A program made the translations under genes and the position numbers. Positions 46,801-56,283 of a stretch of DNA of 64,000 nt are shown one piece after another (position 1 is the first letter of the stretch; each line of letters begins with the position of its first letter). The notes under the pieces are model-generated. The model was given only the letters and a program-made list of their open reading frames with translations. It made no database searches and was not told where the DNA came from. The DNA is from Marsupella aquatica (Eukaryota > Marchantiophyta), in NCBI GenBank assembly GCA_973895155.1, contig OZ316894.1:3906001-3970000 (forward strand). The letters run 5' to 3'.

Positions 46801-47900
46801 ACTCATCATCGTCGAACCACTAGTTGTGTCATGAACACTTTGGACACATGTTTTTGCATTTACTTAAGGCATGATGCACCTTGGGGAAATCACTCCCAAG
46901 TCATACAACTTTGGAGTGATTTGCCAAAAGTGTCACCATGGATGCATACCACCGTATCCAAGCGCAAATGGAGCCATTTTTTGTCTCTCCAAGAAGTAGC
47001 GCAACACCAATGGAAGGTTGTCATCTTGTGATGTAATTGTGTCATGTTTGTGCCGGTGTTTGGATGGGGAATACTCCATTTTGCATATGAATAGTGTCGG
47101 GGCATTGTGAGTAGGTGTTGTAATCTTCATTGGGTCATTTTGGAGGAATAGTGTGTCATTAATGCCAAAGACTACAGTAAGGGTCATTTTGGCAGTCCTT
47201 TTGGAAGTCATTTGTGCCAAATGACTCCATATGGGGTCATTATAGAGGTCCCTCATGGTGTCATTACGGACCATCAGAAATGACCCTTTTGGGTCTAGGA
47301 GCTTAAGGTGGCCCTAGTGTGCCATGGGGCTCTACATGAAGGTGGCAACCTCTCCACAAGGTGCGGGGTACTATACCCACCGTACTATTCTCCAACCACT
47401 AGTTGCACCATGAGCACTTTGGAGCCATGTTTTTGCAATTACTTAAGGGATGATGCAACCTTGGGGAAATCACTCCCAAGTCATACAACTTTGGAGTGAT
47501 TTGCCAAAAGTGTCACCATGCATGCATACCATCCCAAGGCATGCATACAAAAATTGTTTTTGTCTCTCCAAGAGGTATATAGTGCAATACTAGTGGAAGA
47601 CTATGTCCTTCTATATAACTATGTCATGTTTGTGCCGATATTTGGATTTTGGATATATTCTATTAAATTCCAAAGGAATTGTAAAGGGGCACTCCGAGAG
47701 GTAGTATACTCTTCATTGGGTCATTTTCACATAATGTGTGTCATTAATGTCAATGACTACAATAAGGGTCATTTTGGTAGTCAGTTAGAGGTCATTTGGA
47801 GCAATTGACTGCATATGTGGTCATTAGAGAGGTCCCTCATGGTGTGTCATTAATGGAAACACCTCAAATTAGGGTAATCTTGGTTGTCATACTAGAGGTC
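43870..47900. repeat. ~576-bp tandem repeat array with conserved palindrome
   Basis: About seven units. A 36-bp near-palindrome (arms AAATCACTCC and GGAGTGATTT around AAGTCGTATGACTT) begins at 44,585, 45,163, 45,741, 46,317, 46,887 and 47,467, giving periods of 578, 578, 576, 570 and 580 bp. A half copy lies at about 43,875. Each unit also has a CTCTCCAAGAGGTAG-type segment, GGGTCATATGTGAGCAATGG or its variant, several AATGAC motifs and a GGGGCTAGGGGCTGGAGGTG segment. Units 2 and 3 are the most alike. The 60-110-codon ORFs that recur on both strands follow the repeat and are not conserved as protein. Confidence 0.93.
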
Positions 47901-48429
47901 AGAAGTACCAAATGACTGGAAATGTGGTCTTTACAAAGGCTATTGGGGGGTTCTCTTTGGAGGTACAAGGGAGTTCATTGGGTCATTTGTGAATTAAATG
48001 GTGCTTCAATCTGAGGACTAAACGTGGGGTCACTCACGCTGTCATATTCGAAGCCATTAATGTTGGCATATTGGAGGTCATATAGTCATGGGAAGGCTCA
48101 CTTATTAATGCTTTGGTGTAATGCTCTCAAAAACTCTTAGACAACATAGCCTCATATGTAGTGGTCATGTAGCATGTAAGGGACCCTATAATTGTGCTTG
48201 AGTCATGAATGAGGGTTTCTCTCAATTGAGTCAGGAGTGGAGAGCTATTAAATGCTAATATTTGGATGAGTATCACTATCATATGGTGAGACAATAAGGT
48301 AGTCCAAAATGGTGTTCATGCATGCGGGTTATGGGTTTATATCGCGGGCATATATCGGACCTTTTATATCGCTAGCATCATTTTTTATATATAACATTGG
48401 TCCTTAACATTCTTGTTGGCACCTACACA

Positions 48430-48640
48430 AACAGCCATGACCTTATGGGGGGGGTCGTGACATTATGAGTTATTAACCTTGCCTTCCCTATTTAGGGCCT
48501 TATGGGGGCGTCCGGACCTTGTTATTAACCTCTATAGTCGGTATTTCCCTAGGGCCTTATGGGGGGGGGGTTTACATTGTTATTAACCTAGTCTCAACTT
48601 CCCTAGGGCCTTATGGGGGGTCCAGACATGTGAGAGATAT
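48430..48640. repeat. ~57-bp G-rich tandem repeat, 4 units
   Basis: CCTTATGGGG followed by further G residues occurs at 48,441, 48,498, 48,555 and 48,609, each preceded by CCCTAGGG-like sequence and followed by TTATTAACCT. G-runs of 4-12 on the plus strand. Confidence 0.85.
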
Positions 48641-51600
48641 TGTCAGAATATAACCCTAATTAATGACCCACAATATCCACCATCCCCATCCAACAGAATA
48701 CCTTACCTTTATGGGGTTTAGGGGTCCAGCATTAGGTTTTTCCCGCTAAGTGTTCTTGCGTACCAACAGGAGCCCTTTTTCCTGAAAAAACATCGAGAGG
48801 GCAACGCTCGATGTGCTCATTTCTTGGCATGCCTTTGTGTGCACATTGCAAGGGCTTAGGGTTGCGCAGCGTTGTGCTCCATTCCACCAAGCTTCGACAC
48901 CCTTCGAAGCGTTGGGCGAGGCATTGTTCGGGCAAGCATTGGGTGAGGCATTGTTTGAGTGAACCGTTGGACGTGGCATTGTTTTAGTGACCATTTGCAA
49001 GGTTTAGAGGAGGAGCTCCGACCCGAAGCCATTCAGGCTACAATTGTTTTTGAGCTTGTTGCGCGCGGTCGGTGGAGCACCTCGGTAGGACTTGGGAGCT
49101 TCTTTGGAGGACCCTGCGCTTTGGAGGACATTCGGGCTTTGGAGTGCCCGATTGCAGGGTCAAGGCAATAGCTTCTTTACATTTGTCCTTGTTGCGGGTG
49201 AGGAGCGGAGGATGAGCTGCAATCGGCGATAAGCTGCGGGTGAGGAGCGGAGGATGAGCTGCAATCGGCGATAAGCTGCGGGTGAGGAGCGGAGGACGAC
49301 CTACAATCGGCGATAAGCTGCGGGCGAGGAGCGGAGGACGACCTACAATCGGCGATAAGCTGCGGGTGAGGAGCGGAGGACGAGCTGCAAATCAGCGACA
49401 AGTTGCAATCAGCAGCAAGCTACAATCGGCAAGAAGCTGTGGGTGAGGAGTTGCAATCGGCGAGAACCTACAGGAGGTTCCATCAAGGAGCTGCGAGAAC
49501 TTATATCTGTGGGAGCGAGTTTGGGCTGAGGTGCGAGAAGGTCAGTTGTGCAATTTTGCGCTTCTTCCCCTTCTGGCCATTTGTTCATTCTGCATTTTTG
49601 CTTTGCTTTTGCCAATGTGCTACCAATGTGCTGTCAGTCCATGAATCCAATGTTGCCTTCTTGTTCTGTTGCTTAGTGTCTGCTAGTATGCTTATGGCAA
49701 TGACAGAGAAGCTCCGATTGCTAAGAGACTATTTGCTCTCTCTTTCTCGCTCTCTCTCTGTCCCTCTCTCTCTAAGTGCCTGAGTTTTGCACCAGTTTTT
49801 GAATGTCTACAATGTTGAGTTCCCTTTGCAGAGAAATGTGAATGCAGTTTTCGAATGTCTACAATGTTGAGTTCCCTTTGCAGAGAAATGTGAATGCAGT
49901 TTTCGAATGTCTAGAATGTTGAGTTCCCTGACGTGATGCGATGGAGCATCCTGGACGCGCACTGATTGAAGCAGTTGTGCGTGTCGTCAGCATTGTCATG
50001 GATTGGAGAAGGAAATCCCATAGAACTAGCCATTGCACTTTCTTGCACAATGCCTGCATTTCCTTCCCTGTACCATGCTAGCTCCACTGCGACCTTCCAC
50101 TGCTATCTATGTTGATTCCTTCCACTGCTACAAAATTCTGCTTTGCAATGGCATCCCAATGCTCATATGTCCCAGTAAAATTCGGGTAGACATAAGTATT
50201 AGGCGCGGACTCTTCTCTCTCTGCCTGCCCAAGATCAGGGTTTACTGGTTCTAATTGCTAATTCAGTCCCCATTTAGAAAGACCTAAGAAATTTAACTAT
50301 CTTTGAGCTTTATTGTTTGTTTTGGCAAAATCTTCCCTTGCGGCCAGCAGCTGAGGCCCAGCGTCCACAATGTCCGATACATTTTTCAAGACATAAGTAA
50401 GCTGGCTGGGAAATGCCTTTCTCCTCAATCTCAAGAGATGATTTTTCTGGAGTCTGCTCACGTATTGCTCTTGCTTGTCCAGAACCTGAACGGCTATTTA
50501 CCACAACTGAATCAAGTGCCCGAGTTCTGACCAAGTTGTCCTTTGTCTGTCTGCTGTTGATTTCTGATTGCTACTTGTTGGATTTGTCTGCTATGTTCAG
50601 TTCAGTTTGTTGTCTTGTTGTCGTCTGACAATCTTTGTGGTGCAAGGTGAGCTTGATCTCTTATTATTACAATGTAGTCCTTAGTTTTCCATTGTATGAT
50701 GTTTTCCTTAGTCTGTCTATGTTCCTCAATGAATTGGTTTCCTTACTCTTCTTTTGACATCCCTCTGTATCATAGCCCTTTTCTTTTCTCTTTTTTTTAC
50801 TGAAGAGAAGTGCAGGCATGTATGGTGAATCCTCACTTGATTCCAGCAGCGACTCTATAGAATTTTGTCGCCAAAAAGTTTCAGAGTTTCGTGTGTGGTT
50901 TGCCAACTGCTGTGCCACCTCAGAGAATTCCTTAGTGGCTTTTGTACAAGCCTTGCTCTTCAACTATGGTAATTTACAGCTAACTGTCTGATGTTCACAC
51001 AACATCCATACACAACAATGAATACAACTCCATGAATACAGCCACATGATTTCCTTTGGTCTGCAAACTGGACGAAACTAAACTAAAATCAGCTTGGTCA
51101 ATTTTAAATTCTTCGTAAGGGTCTCTGACAGCAGCCCGGTATAGTCATTTGTGCACGAAGATAGAGTACGGTGCAGCTTTTGAAAAAGTGGGTGGACCAG
51201 CAGCTTGTTGAGAGTAAAGCAACTTATGGTTCTGTAACAGATGTGTGCAGCAGCTTAAGATGTAGAAGGCACACAATAAAACTTGATTTTTACAGATTTA
51301 AAAAAGGGCAGGGTGAGTGAGCACTGCATGTTGAACTCACAGGTCCGAATCTTGATTTGATTTCGCTGCTAAAATTCGTATCTCTTGCCTGAGTCCCAGT
51401 TTGCTGGAGTTTTGTTGCTCTCTGTGCTTTGTTGTGCACATTGTTGTGTTTGCTCTGTCCATTTTAAAACTTGAGAGCCAAATGAATGCTTTGCTGAAAC
51501 TCAATTGCTATTTGTTCTGTGTTGCCCTTACAGATTTTAAAAAGGCAAGGTGAGTGAGCACTGCTGTACAGCAAGCAAAGGCATACAGGTTGCAATATTT

Positions 51601-51803
51601 GTGATTGCTTCCAATCATCTAGGCCAAGGTTATTTGCGCTGCTCAGTCCTAAATGCTTTGCCATCTATAAAGCATTGGTTTATGCTGCACCCTTGTGGTT
51701 ACATGTCATATTTTATGCTGCACCCTCATTCTTTTGTGTCATACTGCACCCTGTTATTCCTTCTTGTTTCACAATCTGATGTAGGGTCTGAGTGTGCAGG
51801 ACC
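48641..51803. other. region 5' of the PHD gene; minisatellites, no confident exon
   Basis: Probably promoter and 5' UTR/introns of the PHD gene. It contains a 42-bp minisatellite (49,193-49,402) and a 52-bp motif (GAATGTCTACAATGTTGAGT-type) repeated 2.5 times at 49,796-49,930. A ~40-bp GATTTAAAAAAGGGCAGGGT motif occurs twice, at 51,292 and 51,531; each copy includes AGGTGAGTGAG or GGGTGAGTGAG, possible splice donors. An acceptor (GAGTGTGCAG) sits 5 bp upstream of the PHD ATG, so an upstream non-coding exon is likely. Confidence 0.5.
49193..49402. repeat. 42-bp minisatellite, 5 units
   Basis: Units TGCGGGTGAGGAGCGGAGGA followed by YGASCTRCAATCGGCGATAAGC, starting at 49,193, 49,235, 49,277, 49,319 and 49,361. 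Because 42 is a multiple of three, a repeated 14-residue peptide (PQLIADC type) appears on the minus strand. I take that as incidental. Confidence 0.93.
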
Positions 51804-52463
51804 ATGGCTCGCAATAAGCAGAAGGCCATGAATCGTTGCAGAGGTGAATCCTCTCAAGCACCTCAATTGTCCTTATATTCAGACATTGAGATTAACCAGA
51901 ATAGTCCACATGTATGTGCAATTTGTGATGAGGGAGGGGATCTCATTGTTTGTGATGGGCCTTGCCACCGACATTTCCATAAGAATGTTTCCTGTCCTTT
52001 GGGTCAGCAATGGCTATGCCCAACTATATCCCTCGCTGATGGCCATGTTGGAGAATGGCTTTGTGTTGATTGCAAGAATGAGGAACATTCTTGCTTTAAG
52101 TGCCATGTGTCTGGAAAAATTGGTGAAGAGGTAAGAAAATGTCCAGACTCTCTCTGTGCCCGGTTTTACTGTCGGCAGTGTTTGGTTCCTGGCACAGCAT
52201 CATGTGGACTCCATATTTGTCTTACTTGTGGACAGGGGCCCAATGATGGGGCTAATGGCTTTTTGGTTCAGTGCATGAGGTGTCCTAAGGCATGGCACAA
52301 AGACTGCCTGCTGTTTATCCAGCAGAGGGGATTTGCCCATGATCGAACAATTTGGGATCACTCAGCGCATGGGCAGCCCAAGAAGGGGATGTTTTACTGT
52401 CCTGACCATGACATTGACCCTACACTAGGCACTCCTGCTAGGAGCCACATATCTTGGATTTGA
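51804..52463 (+). CDS. three-finger PHD protein, EDM2-like, carried in CACTA element 1
   Basis: 219 residues in one exon, ATG in ACCATGG context, five bases after a splice-acceptor-like TGTGCAG. Zinc clusters: (1) residues 38-64, CAIC, GGDLIVCDGPC, H59 and C64; (2) residues 87-126, CVDC, CFKCH, C113, C118 and CRQC; (3) residues 139-168, CLTCGQG, CMRCPKAWHKDC. Spacing and phrases (CAICDxGGD..CDGPC.R.FH; CxRCPKxxHxxC) resemble the PHD cassette of plant EDM2 and of NSD-type proteins, which bind histone H3 tails. The methyltransferase-like part of EDM2 is absent. Probably nuclear. It lies 0.6 kb upstream of tnp2 and on the same strand, inside the CACTA element. It is either a captured host fragment or an element gene; the intact frame with all Cys/His favours a functional product. 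Similarity to EDM2 is from memory of the motif pattern, not a search. Confidence 0.8.
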   Translation: MARNKQKAMNRCRGESSQAPQLSLYSDIEINQNSPHVCAICDEGGDLIVCDGPCHRHFHKNVSCPLGQQWLCPTISLADGHVGEWLCVDCKNEEHSCFKCHVSGKIGEEVRKCPDSLCARFYCRQCLVPGTASCGLHICLTCGQGPNDGANGFLVQCMRCPKAWHKDCLLFIQQRGFAHDRTIWDHSAHGQPKKGMFYCPDHDIDPTLGTPARSHISWI

Positions 52464-53060
52464 TTGAGGCTGGATGGAACACAAACTTGAAATAGAGCTT
52501 TTTGATGGTTTCACGTGGACTTAAACAATTTTCAGAGTGCTAAAACATGTGGACTATTTATATGCAGTTTGATGAACTCCTCATGTATACACACTCTACG
52601 ACAGTGCATTGCGGATTGAGGCAATTAATTTTGAGAAATCAACTTTATTATCTTTTCCAGGGTAGGATTCCGATTTTCAAGCATGTACTTTGAGTGTGAC
52701 TTTCCTCCATATTGATGTCTAAACTTCACTTGTAAATTTGTCACTGGTGTCACAAACGTTACTTATTCTAGACCTGTCTGCTCACATTCCTAATAGGCAA
52801 ACAAATACTGGAAATGATGAAGCCACAGAGATTTACGTTCATAGTATCATTCTGATGACACTGTATGTGATGCTCTATTTGTATGCAAGGAGAAGGTGCC
52901 CTACTACAGTGGATTTGAGAAACTGGGCTCTGTGGGTTTGAGCAATTGGACTGTGGTTGGCATCGGTTGTACAACTGTGACGGTAGGCCCAATTTTGTAT
53001 GCATGTCACTCTGATTAAGTTTGAAAATCATAGTTTGAATACAATTTCAATCAAGCTAGC
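52464..53060. other. PHD gene 3' end and tnp2 promoter region
   Basis: No ORF of note. AT-rich with several AATAAA-like and TGTAAA stretches that could serve as polyadenylation signals for the PHD gene. No clear TATA box directly upstream of the tnp2 ATG. Confidence 0.4.
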
Positions 53061-55854
53061 ATGGCACAATTGCCACAGAATACGTTAGGTGTGGGTAGAA
53101 CTCCAAAGTTGCCGCTCTTCCATCCAGCTAGAGTACAACATCGTGATGATGCTTTGTGGGTTCGAGAACAGAAGGCCTGCCACAAGAGTGGGGACCATAA
53201 GATGTACTGCCCTTGTGTGAACTGCAAAGGGAATTATAGGACTAATCGGAATACTGCTAGACTGCACCTTATTAAACATGGTCGGTACCCTGCATGTCAA
53301 GTGTGGGTGGGAGAGGGACAGGACTCTTCTGATGAAGAGTGGGGTGCTGACTACATGCCACAACATGGCCCTGAGGCATTGAGGGTAGCAAACCTTCAGC
53401 AGGCAACCTGTGCACAACAGCCAATTGTAGATGTTGAAGAACATTTATTTGTAGATGTTCCAGAGTATCCAACTGTGGATGTTCAAGAACATCCAACTAT
53501 AGATGTCGAAGAACATATCAGGGCTCTACTGGAAGAAACGTTGCTGAGAACCAGTGAAGAATCCCCTGAGCATGAGCTAGATGATCAGGACCGTTTTGAC
53601 TTGGATTTTGTACTTGGGGATGATGAGAGTGAAGGAGGTGCCCATCCTGTAAACCCCCTTGAAACCTCCAAAACTCCTGTGGAGACTGATCCTGCACAGT
53701 TATCTTTAGATGCAGCAATGCAACCTTTGTTCCCAGGCAGCAAAATAGATGTTGTGTCATTCATGTTGCTTCTGCTGAACATCTGTCATGGCCATGGATT
53801 CTCAAACAAAGGAGTGAATGCATTGTTGTCTTTGATGGGGGAGCATGGTATGCCTACAGAGCATAATCTGCCCAAGAACTTATATGCTGCAAAGCAGCTA
53901 TTGAGAAAGCTTGGCTTGGATTATGAGAGAATCCCTGTCTGTGAGAAAGGTTGTATGCTCTTTAGGGGTGAGAATGCCAAGTTAGAAAACTGTTTAGTGT
54001 GTCAGCAGCCCAAGATGAAGAGAGTGGGGAATTCATTACAGGCAAGGAAGGTAGTGCGGTATTTCCCTATAATTCCCAGGTTGAAGAGATTGTATGCCAC
54101 TGCTGGTACATCTAAACTCATGACTTGGCATCATGAGAATAGAAGCACAGACAACATGGTTCGGCACGCAGCAGATTCAAAGGCTTGGAAGCATGTGGAT
54201 ACAAATATTGATCGGGAATTTGCAGCTGAACCAAGGAATGTGCGATTTGGGTTGGCACTTGATGGGGTGAATCCCTTTGGGAATAATTCCACAGCTTGGT
54301 CTACCTGGCCAATACTGTTGTTGAATTACAATTTACCTCCTTGGCTTACCACCAAGAAGTTCTTTGTCATGCTAGCTATGCTGATTCCAGGACCTGATTC
54401 AGTAACAGAGGAACAGCTAGACATAATATTGGGCCCATTCTATGAGGAGTTGGAGCTGTTGTGGAAGAAAGGAGTGCCCTGCTTTGACAAATTGCCATGC
54501 CCAGGATTGTCTCAACACTTCAACCTTAGGGCTGTGCTATTGTGGACAATCAATGATTACCCTGCATATGGTTTAATATCTGGACAACAACACTCTGGAT
54601 ACAAAGGATGTGTCATCTGTGGACCAGAATGTGTGGCACGTGGTTCTAAGCACTTGCAGAAATTAGAGTACAGTGGCCACCGTCGATGGTTAGCAGCAAG
54701 GCATCTTTTTCGTAGACCAGATAGTGCACAATACTTTGATGGTGCAATTGAGAGTCGACCTGCACCGTGTAGAATGACAAGCTCTGATAGAAAGAAGTGG
54801 TCTGAAATGATGGCCATGCATCATTATATATTAGAGAATGAAGAGACAGTGGCTCCATGGTACAGGTACATAAACCCTAGAAACTCTCCTATCCTTAGGC
54901 ATATGGATCATAATTATGTTGCCCCATTGTGTTTGTATATTCATGGTGGATCGTGCACTAATGTCTTCAGTGTTGTTGTTGCCATGCAGGATATATGATG
55001 CTACCAATGAGACTGTTACCAAACAAAGAGTGGATTTCCGGAAGGAGTGGATGAGGAAGCCTGCCAATCGAAGAAAACCAGTGGAATTTCCCGTAGACTG
55101 CCAAGAATTGCCACCTTTCAGGGAATGGTTTCAAACATTAGTCAATACCCATAATTTTGAGAAAGAGTCTGAGCGGTCATTACTATCTGCATACTCCACA
55201 CCACCTAGTTTGAAGGCACGACTGTATAGGGCATGTAGAGCCTATGGGCACCATTGGAGGACTATTCCATCCTTGGGGTGTTTGAGTGATTGTGATTCTG
55301 GTGCTTTCAGCACTTTTGATTCTGGGATGGCTTCTACATTCACTGAGAAGCGAGTGGACAGGTCTGGTGCAACCATAGAAGAATCTGTACAGTATGTAGG
55401 GGCCTTGACAGATATCTTGGTACTGAATTATGGCAGCTTGAGGAAAGAGGTGATTCTTTTCAAAGGGAAATGGGCAGATCCATCATGGACTCCTAAATCC
55501 TCTGCCAGTATGAGGTATACCAAGTCTGGTCTTTGGCAGGTGAATTTCCATAGAGAACTGGGTGTGTCCAAGAAAATGGATTACGTTTTCCCAAAGCAAG
55601 TGGAGCAGGTTTTCTTCCACCCCAATGAGAAGGGGATAGCATGGAGAACAATCCTCCACAAAGAATCCAGGTCCACAAGGGTGTTAGGTGATTACACAGA
55701 CATTGATTTCCATGCTACAATGGAAAACAATGCCAAATTACACATCGAATTGGCTAAGGCCTGTAGGTCCAGAGAAAATCCAGGACCAAGTACTGGTCCC
55801 AAACGAGGCAGAGATGCAGAGGGATCTGCAAGAAAGGGCAGGCCTAATCAGTGA
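53061..55854 (+). CDS. CACTA tnp2-type protein lacking the central transposase segment
   Basis: Two exons, 53,061-54,865 and 54,990-55,854. The 124-bp intron has GTACAT...TGCAG borders and the join reads APWYR-IYDATNE in phase, giving 889 residues. Residues ~25-85: transposase-associated domain (ALWVREQK...YCPCVNC). Residues ~90-215: acidic linker with repeated VDV(E/Q)EH. Residues ~222-330: tnp2 entry (LPKNLYAAKQ, VCEKGCMLF). Core: LALDGVNPF (D401) and TINDYPAYG (D499), then GYKGCVICGP and GHRRWLAARHLFRR. After FDGAIESRPAP (residue ~570) the sequence jumps directly to a C-terminal block (SSDRKKW...YILENEE) and then DUF4216 (VGALTDILVLNYGS). The segment with the LKxRHxLDxMHIE motif and DUF4218, present in element 2, is missing without a frame break. 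A catalytically dead or repurposed protein is likely, but the frame is clean. Confidence 0.85.
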
Positions 55855-56283
55855 ATAGGTTTTAGCTAGGTGTGTGAAGTCCATAGATGGACTACATGTA
55901 TGGACTATTTATGAAATCAGACTAATGGTTTACCCATTTGTGCAGTTGGTGAATGCAGCCTGTGAAAGGAAGATTGCAAGGGTTGTCACATTCTGTGAAT
56001 CCTTATGAGGAGGCCCGAAATCGGAACATAGAGCATAATGTCAGAATTATGCGTGATCTAGGACTGGGGCCAGACTGCAAGCTGATGTGTGTGTTGATAT
56101 GTCTATTGCAAATTTGATTTAGTAGATGGAGTTGTCAGGTTCATGTTCTGTTTTCATATTCCAGATTGGTCTCATACTAGTATGGATCCTGTACATAAGT
56201 ACTAGTGTTACGGTGTTGTAGATTCATTTTGCATGTATCTTTGATCTGCATTGGTGTATGTTGATGATTGCTTTGTTCCTTAG
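55855..56283. other. tnp2 3' flank / first intron region of the TNPA-type gene
   Basis: No ORF over 60 codons. A first exon of the following gene, including its start codon, is expected here or within 55,940-56,050 (GTGCAG|TTGGTG is one acceptor-like site), but no unique choice can be made. Confidence 0.35.

Noticed and set aside
44156-47274. Recurring 60-113-codon ORFs on both strands (for example 44,588-44,911 and 45,166-45,489)
   Set aside because: They repeat only because the 576-bp DNA unit repeats. Differences between units are not biased toward synonymous sites as far as can be seen, and the frames break in later units.
49177-49401. Minus-strand ORF encoding a 14-residue repeat (PQLIADC type)
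   Set aside because: It is the translation of a 42-bp minisatellite. The period is a multiple of three, so some frame must stay open; no start context or family.
53085-53444. Minus-strand ORFs opposite the tnp2 gene
   Set aside because: Shadow frames of a well-supported plus-strand coding region.
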